DNA of 64,000 nucleotides from Streptomyces rimosus (GCF_008704655.1 NZ_CP023688.1:7570501-7634500); one strand, 5' to 3'; shown: positions 7,350 through 16,987, numbered from the stretch's first letter. The notes: generated from the letters alone by a model not told the origin. Made by a program: numbers and translations.

Positions 7350-8960
7350 TCAGCCGCGCTGCTCCAGTATCGCCTTGGCCCGCGCCCGGACGTCCTCCGT
7401 GTCCAGGCCGCGGATGGTCAGCGTGGTGCGGCGGCGCAGCACGTCGTCCACCGTCTCCGCCCACTCGTGGTCCCGGGCGTAGACGACCTGGGCCCAGATC
7501 TCCGGCGCGTCCGGGTGGATGCGCTCGGCCAGGGCCGGGTCCTCGTTGGCCAGGCGCGCGATGTCGAAGGACAGCGAGCCGTAGTGGGTGGCCAGGTGAC
7601 GGGCGGTCTCCGGCGCCATGCGCGGGCCGGGGGCCGAACCGTCGACCAGCAGCCGGTGGGCCACCGCGTTCGGGTTGGCGATGCCCGGCAGCGGCAGCTT
7701 CTTCGGCAGCCGCGAGATCGGCTCCATGTCCTCGGCCAGCGGGTGGCCGGGCAGCGCCGCCAGCTTGTTCATGACCGTACGGCCGATGTGGCGGAACGTG
7801 GTCCACTTGCCGCCCGCGACGGACAGCATGCCGCCCGCGCCCTCGGTCACGACGGTCTCGCGCTTGGCCTTGGAGGTGTCGCCGGGGCCGCCCGGCAGCA
7901 CCCGCAGGCCGGCGAAGGAGTACGTGATCAGGTCACGGGACAGCTGCTGGTCGCGGACGGAGAAGGCCGCCTCGTCCAGGATCTGCGCGGTGTCCTTCTC
8001 GGTGACGCGGACGTCCGCCGGGTCGCCCTCGTACTCCTCGTCGGTCGTACCGAGCAGCAGCATGTCCTCCCAGGGGAGGGCGAAGGTGATGCGGTACTTG
8101 TCGATCGGGGTGGCCAGCGCCGCCTTCCAGGGGGAGGTGCGCTTGAGGACCAGGTGCGCGCCCTTGGACAGGCGGATGGAGGGCGCCGCGTTCGGGTTCT
8201 CCATCTTGCGCAGGTGATCGACCCACGGGCCGGTCGCGTTCAGGACCAGGCGCGCGTTGACGCCGAACTCGGTGCCGTCGGTGCCGTCCTTCAGCTCGGC
8301 ACCGGTGACCCGGCCCTGGGTGAAGCGCAGGCCGGTGACCTCGGCGTGGTTCAGGACGGTGGCGCCCGCTGCGACCGCCGCGCGGACCGTCATCAGGGCC
8401 ATCCGCGCGTCGTTCATCTGGTCGTCGCCGTAGACGGCCACGGCCTTCAGGTTGTCCGTACGCAGCTCCGGCACGTCGCGCTGGGCCTTGGCCGGGCTGA
8501 TGACGTGGCCGACGCCGTCGCCGAAGGCGGAGAGCGCCGAGTACGCGAAGACGCCCGCGCCCAGCTTGGCCGCGCCGTGCGGGCCGCCCTTGTAGACCGG
8601 CAGGTAGAAGGTCAGCGGGTTGGCGAGGTGGGGGGCCACCTCACGCGAGACCGCGCGGCGCTCGAAGTGGTTCTCCGCGACCAGCTTGACCGCACCGGTC
8701 TGCAGGTAGCGCAGGCCGCCGTGCAGCAGCTTGGAGGAGGCGGAGGAGGTGGCGCCGGCGAAGTCGCCGGCGTCCACCAGCGCAACCCGCAGCCCCGACT
8801 GCGCGGCGTGCCAGGCGGTGGAGATGCCCAGGATGCCGCCGCCGATCACCAGGAGGTCGTACGTCGCCTTGGAAAGCCGCTCCCGAGTCTCGGCACGGCT
8901 CGGGTTCGAACCGTCGGCCGGGTGCGTCCCGAGGGCCGGGACGCTCTGCAGGGTGCTCAT
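7350..8960 (-). CDS. glpD: Glycerol-3-phosphate dehydrogenase, aerobic, FAD-dependent
   Basis: This 536-aa enzyme oxidises sn-glycerol-3-phosphate to dihydroxyacetone phosphate and passes electrons to quinone at the inner face of the membrane. It has the FAD-binding DLLVIGGGILGISTAWHAA near residue 38, the GlpD signature SSKLLHGGLRYLQ, GTTDEEYEGDP, and a C-terminal DAO_C helical domain. The Streptomyces name is gylB. It is the last gene of glpF-glpK-glpD, 12 bp after glpK, with the strong terminator 25 bp beyond its stop. Induction by glycerol through GylR is known for the S. coelicolor operon and is expected here. Confidence 0.95.
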   Translation of the reverse strand: MSTLQSVPALGTHPADGSNPSRAETRERLSKATYDLLVIGGGILGISTAWHAAQSGLRVALVDAGDFAGATSSASSKLLHGGLRYLQTGAVKLVAENHFERRAVSREVAPHLANPLTFYLPVYKGGPHGAAKLGAGVFAYSALSAFGDGVGHVISPAKAQRDVPELRTDNLKAVAVYGDDQMNDARMALMTVRAAVAAGATVLNHAEVTGLRFTQGRVTGAELKDGTDGTEFGVNARLVLNATGPWVDHLRKMENPNAAPSIRLSKGAHLVLKRTSPWKAALATPIDKYRITFALPWEDMLLLGTTDEEYEGDPADVRVTEKDTAQILDEAAFSVRDQQLSRDLITYSFAGLRVLPGGPGDTSKAKRETVVTEGAGGMLSVAGGKWTTFRHIGRTVMNKLAALPGHPLAEDMEPISRLPKKLPLPGIANPNAVAHRLLVDGSAPGPRMAPETARHLATHYGSLSFDIARLANEDPALAERIHPDAPEIWAQVVYARDHEWAETVDDVLRRRTTLTIRGLDTEDVRARAKAILEQRG

Positions 8961-8972
8961 GATTACTCCTCG

Positions 8973-10514
8973 TCAGCTCTCGTCGTCGATCCAGCCCATG
9001 GTCCGCTCGACGGCCTTGAGCCAGTTCTTGTACTCGCGGTCGCGGGTCTCCGCGTCCATGCGGGGGGTCCACTCGGCGGCCCGGCGCCAGTTGGCGCGCA
9101 GCGCGTCGGTGTCCGGCCAGAAGCCGACGGCCAGACCGGCGGCGTAGGCGGCGCCGAGGCAGGTCGTCTCGGCGACCATCGGGCGCACCACGGGCGCGTC
9201 CAGGAAGTCCGAGATGGTCTGCATCAGCAGGTTGTTGGAGGTCATACCGCCGTCGACCTTCAGGGAGGTCAGGTCGACGCCGGAGTCCTTGGTCATGGCG
9301 TCGGTGATCTCGCGGGTCTGCCAGGCGGTGGCCTCGAGGACGGCGCGGGCGATGTGCGCCTTGGTGACGTAGCGGGTCAGGCCCGCGATGACACCGCGCG
9401 CGTCGGAGCGCCAGTAGGGGGCGAACAGGCCGGAGAAGGCCGGGACGAAGTACGCGCCGCCGTTGTCCTCGACGGTGGACGCCAGCGTCTCGATCTCGGC
9501 GGCCGAGTTGATCAGGCCCATCTGGTCGCGCATCCACTGCACCAGCGAACCGGTGACGGCGATCGAGCCCTCCAGGGCGTAGACCGGGGCCTGGTCGCCG
9601 ATGCGGTAGCCGACCGTGGTCAGCAGCCCGTTGTAGGAGTTGACGGGCTCGTCACCGGTGTTCATCAGCATGAAGGTGCCGGTGCCGTACGTGGACTTGG
9701 CCTCGCCCTTGTCGTAACAGGTCTGGCCGAACAGCGCGGCCTGCTGGTCGCCCAGTGCCGAGGCGACCGGCACGCCGGCCAGCGCGCCCGAGGCCGCGGT
9801 GCCGTACACCTCGGCCGACGAGCGGATCTCCGGCAGCACCGCCGCCGGGATGTCGATGGAGTGCAGGATCTTCTCGTCCCACTCCAGCTTGCGCAGGTTC
9901 ATCAGCAGGGTGCGCGAGGCGTTGGTGACGTCGGTGACGTGCACACCGCCCTCGGTGCCGCCGGTCAGGTTCCAGATGACCCAGGAGTCCATGGTGCCGA
10001 AGAGGATGTCGCCGGCCTCGGCGCGCTCGCGCAGGCCCTCGACGTTGTCCAGCAGCCAGCGGATCTTCGGGCCGGCGAAGTAGGAGGCCAGCGGCAGGCC
10101 GGTCTCGCGGCGGAAGCGGTCCTTGCCGACGTTGCGGCCCAGCTCGCGGCAGAGCCCGTCGGTACGGGTGTCCTGCCAGACGATGGCGTTGTGGACCGGC
10201 TCACCGGTGTTCTTGTCCCACATCAGCGTGGTCTCGCGCTGATTGGTGATGCCGATGGCCTTGACGTCCTTGGCGGTGATGCCGGCCTTCTCGACGGCGC
10301 CGGCCACGACCTGCTGGACGTTCTCCCAGATCTCCTTGGCGTCGTGCTCGACCCAGCCGGGCTTGGGGAAGATCTGTTCGTGCTCCTTCTGGTCGACCGA
10401 CACGATGCGGCCGTCCTTGTCGAACACGATGCAGCGGCTGGACGTGGTGCCCTGGTCGATGGCCGCGATGAACGGGCCGTGGCCGTGCGAGGCGGTGCTG
10501 TGGTTGTCGCTCAT
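8973..10514 (-). CDS. glpK: Glycerol kinase
   Basis: This 513-aa FGGY-family kinase phosphorylates glycerol. The sequence shows [16 protein letters not shown] (ATP phosphate-1 loop), [31 protein letters not shown] split across the glycerol site, [30 protein letters not shown], and [14 protein letters not shown] (adenosine motif). It starts at an ATG preceded by a purine-rich stretch and lies 42 bp after glpF. The Streptomyces name is gylA. The full length argues for an active enzyme. Confidence 0.96.
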   Translation of the reverse strand: MSDNHSTASHGHGPFIAAIDQGTTSSRCIVFDKDGRIVSVDQKEHEQIFPKPGWVEHDAKEIWENVQQVVAGAVEKAGITAKDVKAIGITNQRETTLMWDKNTGEPVHNAIVWQDTRTDGLCRELGRNVGKDRFRRETGLPLASYFAGPKIRWLLDNVEGLRERAEAGDILFGTMDSWVIWNLTGGTEGGVHVTDVTNASRTLLMNLRKLEWDEKILHSIDIPAAVLPEIRSSAEVYGTAASGALAGVPVASALGDQQAALFGQTCYDKGEAKSTYGTGTFMLMNTGDEPVNSYNGLLTTVGYRIGDQAPVYALEGSIAVTGSLVQWMRDQMGLINSAAEIETLASTVEDNGGAYFVPAFSGLFAPYWRSDARGVIAGLTRYVTKAHIARAVLEATAWQTREITDAMTKDSGVDLTSLKVDGGMTSNNLLMQTISDFLDAPVVRPMVAETTCLGAAYAAGLAVGFWPDTDALRANWRRAAEWTPRMDAETRDREYKNWLKAVERTMGWIDDES

Positions 10515-10556
10515 GGGTGTCTGTGCTCCAAAAGTCTTCGGTGCGGGCGGCGCGGC

Positions 10557-11345
10557 TCAGGCGAACGCGAGGTTGTAGATACCACCGGCGATCGCGCCGC
10601 CGAGCAGCGGACCGACGACCGGGATCCAGGCGTATCCCCAGTCCGATCCGCCCTTGTTCGGCAGCGGAAGCAGCGAGTGGACGATACGCGGACCGAGGTC
10701 GCGGACCGGGTTGATCGCGTAGCCGGTCGGGCCGCCCAGCGACAGACCGATGCCGACGACCACGAAAGCGGTCAGCAGTGCTCCGACGACACCGACGCCC
10801 TTGCCGTTGTCACTGAGGCCCTGCGTGAGGATCGCCAGCACGAGCACGATGGTGGCGATGACCTCCGTGGTCAGGTTCTGCACCGCGTTGCGGATCTCGG
10901 GTCCGGTGGAGAAGATCCCGAGAACCGGGCCGGCCTTGGGGGCCGCCGCCTTGTCGACCATGCCTTCCTGGCCGCTCTGCTCGCCCACGATCTCGGGGTC
11001 GGTCAGATGGGCCTTGAAGTGGCCGTAGTACGCGAGCCACACGAGTACCGCACCGATCATGGCGCCGAAGAGCTCACCGGCGAAGTACACCGGCACGTCG
11101 CTCCACGGCGTACCGCCCTTGATCGCCAGGCCGACGGTGACCGCCGGGTTCAGGTGGGCGCCGGACTTGGTCGCGATGTACGCGCCGGTCAGTACGGCGA
11201 AGCCCCACCCGAAGGTGATGGCCACCCAGCCCGAGTTGAACGCCTTTGAGCGCTTGAGCGTGACGGCGGCACAGACGCCACCGCCCAGCAGGATCAGAAC
11301 AGCGGTACCGATGGTCTCGCTGATGAAGATGTCGGAGCTGGACAC
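10557..11345 (-). CDS. glpF: Glycerol uptake facilitator (aquaglyceroporin, MIP family)
   Basis: This 262-aa protein has six predicted membrane helices and two half-helix pore loops. The first loop carries HLNPAVTVG, the normal NPA motif. The second reads [12 protein letters not shown], so the usual NPA is NPV, while the Arg-Asp that selects for glycerol is kept. The GTG start at 11345 has AAAGGAG about 7 nt upstream; an in-frame ATG at 11450 would run through the operator region and is rejected. It is the first gene of the glycerol operon (gylC in Streptomyces) and provides channel-mediated glycerol entry. A C-terminal half insertion (residues about 100-150, acidic and charged) is typical of actinobacterial GlpF. 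Confidence 0.93.
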   Translation of the reverse strand: MSSSDIFISETIGTAVLILLGGGVCAAVTLKRSKAFNSGWVAITFGWGFAVLTGAYIATKSGAHLNPAVTVGLAIKGGTPWSDVPVYFAGELFGAMIGAVLVWLAYYGHFKAHLTDPEIVGEQSGQEGMVDKAAAPKAGPVLGIFSTGPEIRNAVQNLTTEVIATIVLVLAILTQGLSDNGKGVGVVGALLTAFVVVGIGLSLGGPTGYAINPVRDLGPRIVHSLLPLPNKGGSDWGYAWIPVVGPLLGGAIAGGIYNLAFA

Positions 11346-11449
11346 CCGCGACTCCTTTGTCCTTCGTCCAGGGGAAGGCGGACCCCGGGTCCCTCCGGTG
11401 GTCCGCGCCCTCCGAGAGGGCGTTGGTCGGCCTCCGGCACTGACCACCA

Positions 11450-11486
11450 TAACGAATATTGTCGTTAGGTGTTCGACAATGCCGAC
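11450..11486. promoter_or_regulatory. Putative GylR operator before glpF
   Basis: Two overlapping symmetries lie 105-141 bp before the glpF start: TAACGA-N6-TCGTTA (11450-11467), and ATTGTCG-N9-CGACAAT (11458-11480). TTCGACAATGCCGAC (11472-11486) closely matches a near-palindrome upstream of gylR itself (12426-12440). The shared sequence supports a common IclR-type operator. Confidence 0.6.
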
Positions 11487-11572
11487 CGACGAACGGCAGT
11501 TTTCTTCACACGTAGCACCCCGTCAAGGGTTCTGTGACTGAAAACTTAGGTGAAGATAAGGGGCAAAAGCGG

Positions 11573-12346
11573 TCAGAATCGCCCTGCGCCCAGGTCACGC
11601 GAGACCGCACGTGCGCAATCCCTCACAGCCGCGACGATTTCCGGCCGCAGCTCACCCGGCTCGCCGTCCCGGCAGACCCGCTCCACCGCACCCGTCACAC
11701 CCACCGCGCCCACCGGCATCCGCCGCCGGTCGTGAATGGGCGCGGCCACCGAGGCCACGCCCTCCCAGGTCTCCTCCACGTCGGCCGCCCAGCCCCGCGC
11801 CCTGGTCAGGTCCAGTACGCCTTCCAGCTCGTCCAGGGCGGTCACCGTACGCGGCGTGAACGCCTGCCGCTCCGCCTCCGCCGCCTCGCTGTGTGCCACC
11901 GGGTCGTACGCGGTCAGCACCTTGCCCAGCGCCGTGCTGTGCAGCGGGTGCATCGCGCCGACCTCCAGCACCTGGCGGCTGTCGTCGGGCCGGAAGACGT
12001 GGTGCACGATCAGCACGCCCTGCTGGTGCAGCACGCCCAGATAGACGCTCTCGCCGCTGGAGCGCGCCAGGTCGTCCGTCCATACGAGCGCGCGGGCGCG
12101 CAGCTCGTGCACGTCCAGATAGCTGTTGCCGAGCCGCAGCAGCTCCGCGCCCAGCTGGTAGCGGCCCGAGGCGGGGTCCTGCTCGACGAAGCCCTCCTGC
12201 TGGAGGGTGCGCAGGATGCCGTGCGCGGTGCCCTTGGCCAGGCCCAGCGCGGAGGAGATGTCGGAGAGCCCCAGCCGCCGCTCACCACCGGCCAGCAGCC
12301 GCAGCATCGCGGCGGCACGTTCCAGTGACTGGATGTTCCGTGCCAT
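11573..12346 (-). CDS. gylR: IclR-family regulator of the glycerol operon (GylR)
   Basis: This 257-aa protein has an N-terminal winged helix (RNIQSLERAAAMLRLLA...LGLSDISSALGLAKGTAHGILRTLQ, about residues 3-65) and an IclR effector domain (about 80-250) with typical HPLHSTALGKVLTAY. Its position directly upstream and in the same direction as glpF-glpK-glpD is the classic gylR arrangement of Streptomyces, where it represses the operon until glycerol-3-phosphate accumulates. The ATG at 12346 has GGAGG 7 nt upstream. The 226-bp gap to glpF contains operator-like repeats and no gene. Confidence 0.93.
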   Translation of the reverse strand: MARNIQSLERAAAMLRLLAGGERRLGLSDISSALGLAKGTAHGILRTLQQEGFVEQDPASGRYQLGAELLRLGNSYLDVHELRARALVWTDDLARSSGESVYLGVLHQQGVLIVHHVFRPDDSRQVLEVGAMHPLHSTALGKVLTAYDPVAHSEAAEAERQAFTPRTVTALDELEGVLDLTRARGWAADVEETWEGVASVAAPIHDRRRMPVGAVGVTGAVERVCRDGEPGELRPEIVAAVRDCARAVSRDLGAGRF

Positions 12347-12425
12347 CGGGAGACCTCCGGGTCGAGCGGTGTGGAGCGGGTGGTGTGGTGCAGTGTTCAA
12401 CAGCGCCGGGCGGCTCCGGGAGCGG

Positions 12426-12440
12426 TTCGGCAATGCTGAA
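12426..12440. promoter_or_regulatory. Putative GylR autoregulatory operator
   Basis: TTCGGCAATGCTGAA is a near-perfect 15-bp palindrome 80 bp before gylR. It shares 12 of 15 bases with 11472-11486 upstream of glpF. A further GAATGCCGACC at 12451-12461 repeats part of the motif. Confidence 0.55.
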
Positions 12441-12544
12441 CGATATCGGTGAATGCCGACCCTCCGGCAGTCGACCGAGCCATGTCAATGATCTTGACCA
12501 AGTCCACGCCGTGGGACGACAGAGCCCACAGCGGCGCCGCCCGC

Positions 12545-12615
12545 TACCCTGACCGGGTGCGCCTTCCACCGGAAGACGCAAAGCCGACAGCCGTCGCAAC
12601 CAGGGGAGCACCTCC
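12545..12615 (+). promoter_or_regulatory. Possible structured leader (RNA switch candidate) of metH
   Basis: A TACCCT (-10-like, 12545-12550) would start RNA near 12556. From there GGTGC (12556-12560) can pair with GCACC (12608-12612). Inside are a small hairpin TTCC-ACC-GGAA (12564-12574), then GACGCAAAGCC (12575-12585) and GAC-AGCC-GTC. The ribosome site GGGGAG (12603-12608) abuts the closing strand, so folding could hide it. I recall a comparative-genomics RNA motif named after Streptomyces metH but cannot verify a match. Confidence 0.4.
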
Positions 12616-15600
12616 ATGGCCTCGTACACGCCATCGTCCGCCAGCACATCCCGTACCACGGCCCTCCGCGAGGCCCTCGCCTCCCGCGTCGTGGTGGCCG
12701 ACGGGGCGATGGGCACGATGCTCCAGGCGCAGGACCCGTCACTGGAGGACTTCCAGCAGCTGGAAGGCTGCAACGAGATCCTGAACCTCACCCGTCCGGA
12801 CATCGTCCGCTCGGTCCACGAGGCGTATTTCGCGGTCGGTGTCGACTGCGTCGAGACCAACACCTTCGGCGCCAACCACGCCGCCCTCGCCGAATACGAC
12901 ATCCCCGAACGCGTCTTCGAACTGTCCGAGTCCGGCGCGCGCATCGCCCGCGAGGTCGCCGACGAGTTCACCGCCTCGACCGGGCAGCAGCGCTGGGTGC
13001 TCGGCTCCATGGGCCCCGGCACCAAGCTGCCGACCCTCGGCCACGTCGACTACGCGACGCTGCGCGACGCCTACCAGAAGAACGCCGAAGGCATGATCGC
13101 CGGCGGTGCCGACGCGCTGCTCGTCGAGACCACCCAGGACCTGCTGCAGACCAAGGCCGCCATCCTCGGCGCCCGCCGCGCCCTGGACGCCACCGGCACC
13201 GACCTGCCGGTGATCTGCTCGGTGACCGTCGAGACCACCGGCACCATGCTGCTCGGCTCGGAGATCGGCGCCGCGCTGACCGCGCTGGAGCCGCTGGGCA
13301 TCGACATGATCGGCCTGAACTGCGCCACCGGCCCCGCCGAGATGAGCGAGCACCTGCGCTACCTGGCCCGCAACGCCCGCGTACCGCTGTCGTGCATGCC
13401 GAACGCCGGTCTGCCCGTCCTCGGCAAGGACGGCGCGCACTACCCGCTGACCCCCGCCGAGCTGGCCGACGCCCAGGAGACCTTCGTCTCCGAGTACGGG
13501 CTCTCGCTCGTCGGCGGCTGCTGCGGCACCACCCCCGAGCACCTGCGCCAGGTCGTCGAGCGGGTACGCGGCGTGGCCCCCACCGAGCGTCACCCGCGCC
13601 CCGAGCCCGGCGCCGCCTCGCTCTACCAGACCGTCCCGTTCCGCCAGGACACCTCCTACCTGGCCATCGGCGAGCGCACCAACGCCAACGGCTCCAAGAA
13701 GTTCCGCGAGGCCATGCTGGAGGGCCGCTGGGACGACTGTGTGGAGATGGCCCGCGACCAGATCCGCGAGGGCGCGCACATGCTCGACCTGTGCGTGGAC
13801 TACGTCGGCCGGGACGGCGTCGCCGACATGCGGGAGCTGGCCGGCCGCTTCGCCACCGCCTCCACCCTGCCCATCGTGCTGGACTCCACCGAGGTCCCGG
13901 TGATCCAGGCGGGCCTGGAGAAGCTGGGCGGCCGCGCGGTCATCAACTCCGTCAACTACGAGGACGGCGACGGCCCCGAGTCGCGGTTCGCCCGGGTCGC
14001 CGCGCTGGCCCGCGAGCACGGCGCCGCCCTGATGGCGCTGACCATCGACGAGGAGGGCCAGGCCCGTACCGCCGAGCACAAGGTCGCCATCGCTGAGCGG
14101 ATCATCGAGGACCTGACGTCCAACTGGGGCATCCGCGAGTCGGACATCCTCATCGACTGCCTGACCTTCACCATCTGCACCGGCCAGGAGGAGTCCCGCA
14201 AGGACGGCGTCAACACCATCGAGGCGATCCGCGAGCTGAAGCGGCGTCACCCCGACGTACAGACCACGCTGGGCCTGTCCAACATCTCCTTCGGCCTCAA
14301 CCCGGCCGCCCGCATCGTCCTGAACTCCGTCTTCCTGGACGAGTGCGTCAAGGCGGGCCTGGACTCGGCGATCGTGCACGCCTCCAAGATCCTGCCGATC
14401 GCGCGCCTGGAGGAGGAGCAGGTCAAGGTCGCCCTCGACCTGATCTACGACCGGCGCGAGGAGGGCTACGACCCGCTCCAGAAGCTCCTGGAGCTGTTCG
14501 AGGGCGCCACCGCGAAGTCCCTGAAGGCCGGCAAGGCCGAGGAACTGCTCGCGCTGCCCCTGGAGGAGCGCCTCCAGCGCCGCATCATCGACGGCGAGAA
14601 GAACGGCCTGGAAGCCGACCTGGACGCGGCGCTCGCCGAGCGCCCGGCCCTGGAGATCGTCAACGACACGCTGCTGGAAGGCATGAAGGTCGTCGGCGAG
14701 CTGTTCGGCTCCGGCCAGATGCAGCTGCCGTTCGTGCTCCAGTCCGCCGAGGTCATGAAGACCGCGGTGGCCTACCTGGAGCCGCACATGGAGAAGTCCG
14801 ACGCCGAGGGCAAGGGCACCATCGTGCTGGCGACGGTGCGCGGCGACGTGCACGACATCGGCAAGAACCTCGTCGACATCATCCTGTCCAACAACGGCTA
14901 CAACGTCGTCAACCTCGGCATCAAGCAGCCCGTCTCGGCCATCCTGGAAGCCGCCGAGGAACACCGCGCCGACGTCATCGGCATGTCCGGCCTGCTGGTC
15001 AAGTCCACCGTGATCATGAAGGAGAACCTGGAGGAGCTCAACCAGCGCAAGATGGCGGCCGACTTCCCCGTCATCCTCGGCGGCGCCGCCCTGACCCGCG
15101 CCTACGTCGAGCAGGACCTCCACGAGATCTACGAGGGCGAGGTCCGCTACGCCCGCGACGCCTTCGAGGGCCTGCGCCTGATGGACGCCCTGATCGCCGT
15201 CAAGCGCGGCGTGCCCGGCGCCAGCCTGCCCGAGCTCAAGCAGCGCCGCGTCCCCAAGCGCGACATCGAGATCAAGGAGCCGGAGCCGGAGGAGGGCACC
15301 GTCCGCTCCGACGTGGCCACCGACAACCCCGTCCCCACCCCGCCCTTCTGGGGCACCCGCGTCGTCAAGGGCATCCAGCTCGCCGACTACGCGTCCTGGC
15401 TGGACGAGGGCGCCCTGTTCAAGGGGCAGTGGGGCCTCAAGCAGAACCGTACGGGTGACGGCCCCTCGTACGAGGAACTGGTCGAGACCGAGGGACGCCC
15501 CCGGCTGCGCGGCTGGCTGGACAAGCTCCAGACCGAGAACCTCCTGGAGGCCGCCGTCGTCCACGGGTACTTCCCCTGCTACTCCAAGGGCGACGACCTG

Positions 15601-16125
15601 ATCCTCCTCAACGAGGACGGCACCGAGCGCACCCGCTTCACCTTCCCGCGCCAGCGCCGCGGCCGGCGGCTGTGCCTGGCGGACTTCTTCCGGCCGGAGG
15701 AGTCCGGCGAGCGGGACGTGGTCGGCCTCCAGGTCGTCACCGTCGGCTCGAAGATCGGCGAGGCCACCGCCGAGCTGTTCGCCTCCGACTCCTACCGCGA
15801 CTACCTGGAGCTGCACGGCCTGTCCGTCCAGCTGGCCGAGGCGCTGGCCGAGTACTGGCACGCCCGCGTCCGCGCCGAGCTGGGCTTCGGCGGCGAGGAC
15901 CCGGCCGACGTCGAGGACATGTTCGCGCTGAAGTACCGCGGCGCCCGCTTCTCGCTGGGCTACGGGGCCTGCCCCGACCTGGAGGACCGCGCGAAGATCG
16001 CCGACCTGCTGCGGCCGGAACGTATCGGCGTCCAGCTCTCCGAGGAGTTCCAGTTGCACCCCGAGCAGTCCACCGACGCGATCGTCATCCACCACCCGGA
16101 GGCCAAGTACTTCAACGCACGGTGA
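12616..16125 (+). CDS. metH: Cobalamin-dependent methionine synthase
   Basis: This 1169-aa four-module enzyme transfers the methyl group of methyltetrahydrofolate via methylcobalamin to homocysteine. The homocysteine domain (about 20-325) has zinc ligands Cys236, Cys302 and Cys303 (NCATGP; GGCCGTT). The folate domain (about 345-610) contains GERTNANGSKKF. The B12 module has the DxHxxG motif with His746 (GDVHDIGKN) and MSGLLVKST. The C-terminal activation domain (about 890-1169) has RPERIGVQLSEEFQLHPEQST for AdoMet-driven reductive reactivation. The ATG at 12616 has GGGGAG 7 nt upstream. It stands alone, divergent from gylR, and ends at a strong terminator. Its product feeds AdoMet, linking it to the MTA salvage genes in this window. 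Confidence 0.97.
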   Translation: MASYTPSSASTSRTTALREALASRVVVADGAMGTMLQAQDPSLEDFQQLEGCNEILNLTRPDIVRSVHEAYFAVGVDCVETNTFGANHAALAEYDIPERVFELSESGARIAREVADEFTASTGQQRWVLGSMGPGTKLPTLGHVDYATLRDAYQKNAEGMIAGGADALLVETTQDLLQTKAAILGARRALDATGTDLPVICSVTVETTGTMLLGSEIGAALTALEPLGIDMIGLNCATGPAEMSEHLRYLARNARVPLSCMPNAGLPVLGKDGAHYPLTPAELADAQETFVSEYGLSLVGGCCGTTPEHLRQVVERVRGVAPTERHPRPEPGAASLYQTVPFRQDTSYLAIGERTNANGSKKFREAMLEGRWDDCVEMARDQIREGAHMLDLCVDYVGRDGVADMRELAGRFATASTLPIVLDSTEVPVIQAGLEKLGGRAVINSVNYEDGDGPESRFARVAALAREHGAALMALTIDEEGQARTAEHKVAIAERIIEDLTSNWGIRESDILIDCLTFTICTGQEESRKDGVNTIEAIRELKRRHPDVQTTLGLSNISFGLNPAARIVLNSVFLDECVKAGLDSAIVHASKILPIARLEEEQVKVALDLIYDRREEGYDPLQKLLELFEGATAKSLKAGKAEELLALPLEERLQRRIIDGEKNGLEADLDAALAERPALEIVNDTLLEGMKVVGELFGSGQMQLPFVLQSAEVMKTAVAYLEPHMEKSDAEGKGTIVLATVRGDVHDIGKNLVDIILSNNGYNVVNLGIKQPVSAILEAAEEHRADVIGMSGLLVKSTVIMKENLEELNQRKMAADFPVILGGAALTRAYVEQDLHEIYEGEVRYARDAFEGLRLMDALIAVKRGVPGASLPELKQRRVPKRDIEIKEPEPEEGTVRSDVATDNPVPTPPFWGTRVVKGIQLADYASWLDEGALFKGQWGLKQNRTGDGPSYEELVETEGRPRLRGWLDKLQTENLLEAAVVHGYFPCYSKGDDLILLNEDGTERTRFTFPRQRRGRRLCLADFFRPEESGERDVVGLQVVTVGSKIGEATAELFASDSYRDYLELHGLSVQLAEALAEYWHARVRAELGFGGEDPADVEDMFALKYRGARFSLGYGACPDLEDRAKIADLLRPERIGVQLSEEFQLHPEQSTDAIVIHHPEAKYFNAR

Positions 16126-16207
16126 CGCCGGGGCCCGCGAAGACGCGGAAGTCACCGAGCGCACCGCGGGCCACCGCACGCAGACGTACACTGGTCGGTC
16201 CGGTAGA

Positions 16208-16247
16208 GGCCGGTCGTCCTCCCCGCGCGGGAGGGCGGCCGGCCCTT
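16208..16247 (+). terminator. metH terminator hairpin
   Basis: A continuous 16-bp stem (GGCCGG at 16208-16213 pairs with CCGGCC at 16239-16244, including G-T pairs) has a 5-nt loop and is followed by CTTT. It lies 83 bp after the metH stop. Confidence 0.7.
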
Positions 16248-16285
16248 TCGTCCCTCCGGGGACGTTCGACTACGGAGGTGCACGG

Positions 16286-16987
16286 ATGACCAGCAGCATC
16301 CCCGCGGTGGGCACACGTACGGCCGACGGCGCGACCCTCCAGGCCGTCTTCCTCGACCTGGACGGCACCCTCGTCGACACCGAGGGCTTCTGGTGGGAGG
16401 CGGAGGCCGCGGTCTTCGCCGAGCTGGGCCACGTACTGGATGACCACCACCGCCAGGTCGTCGTCGGCGGGCCGATGACGCGCAGCGCCGCGTACCTGAT
16501 CGGCGTGACCGGCGCCGACATCGCCCTCGACGAGCTGACGGTGCTGCTCAACGCCCGGTTCGCGGAGCGCATCGCGCGCGGCGTGCCGCTGATGCCCGGC
16601 GCCCGCCGGCTGCTGGCGGAACTGGCCGCGCACGGCGTGCCCACCGCCCTGGTCTCCGCCTCGCACCGCACCGTCATCGACCGGATGCTGCCCTCCCTGG
16701 GTCCGGAGCACTTCCACCTGACGCTGGCCGGCGACGACCTGCCCCGTACGAAGCCGCACCCGGACCCGTATCTGACCGCCGCCGCCCGGCTCGGGGTGGA
16801 CCCGCGGCGCTGCGCCGTGGTGGAGGACACCGTCACCGGTGTGACGGCCGGGGAGGCGGCCGGCTGCCGGGTGGTCGCGGTGCCGTCGGTGAGCCCGATC
16901 GGCCCCGGCACCGGCCGTACCGTCGTCGGATCGCTCGAAGAAGTGGATCTCCCATTTCTGCGGTCCTTGATCACGGACGGCCGGTGA
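16286..16987 (+). CDS. HAD-family hydrolase (beta-phosphoglucomutase-like phosphatase)
   Basis: This 233-aa protein is a subfamily IA HAD phosphohydrolase. It has motif I FLDLDGTLVDTEG (nucleophile Asp), a helical cap, motif II VSASHRT, the Lys in PRTKPHPDPYL, and motif III-IV CAVVEDTVTGVTAGEAAG. It should remove phosphate from a small sugar phosphate or nucleotide; the substrate is not predictable. The ATG at 16286 has GGAGG 7 nt upstream. It follows metH in the same direction but is separated by the hairpin and a possible TACACT promoter box at 16187-16192, so it is probably its own unit. Confidence 0.88.
   Translation: MTSSIPAVGTRTADGATLQAVFLDLDGTLVDTEGFWWEAEAAVFAELGHVLDDHHRQVVVGGPMTRSAAYLIGVTGADIALDELTVLLNARFAERIARGVPLMPGARRLLAELAAHGVPTALVSASHRTVIDRMLPSLGPEHFHLTLAGDDLPRTKPHPDPYLTAAARLGVDPRRCAVVEDTVTGVTAGEAAGCRVVAVPSVSPIGPGTGRTVVGSLEEVDLPFLRSLITDGR

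Noticed and set aside
7326..11249. Very long open frame antisense to glpD-glpK-glpF, and similar ones antisense to arc-dop-pup and pafA-FKBP
   Set aside because: They are mirror frames of GC-rich genes. The sense strands carry complete, recognisable proteins, and the antisense products are low-complexity with no family motifs.
12556..12612. c-di-GMP-I (GEMM) riboswitch before metH, suggested by GACGCAAAGCC
   Set aside because: The 5' GGCAAA-type strand and the tetraloop receptor segment are absent, so only the general structured-leader idea is kept.
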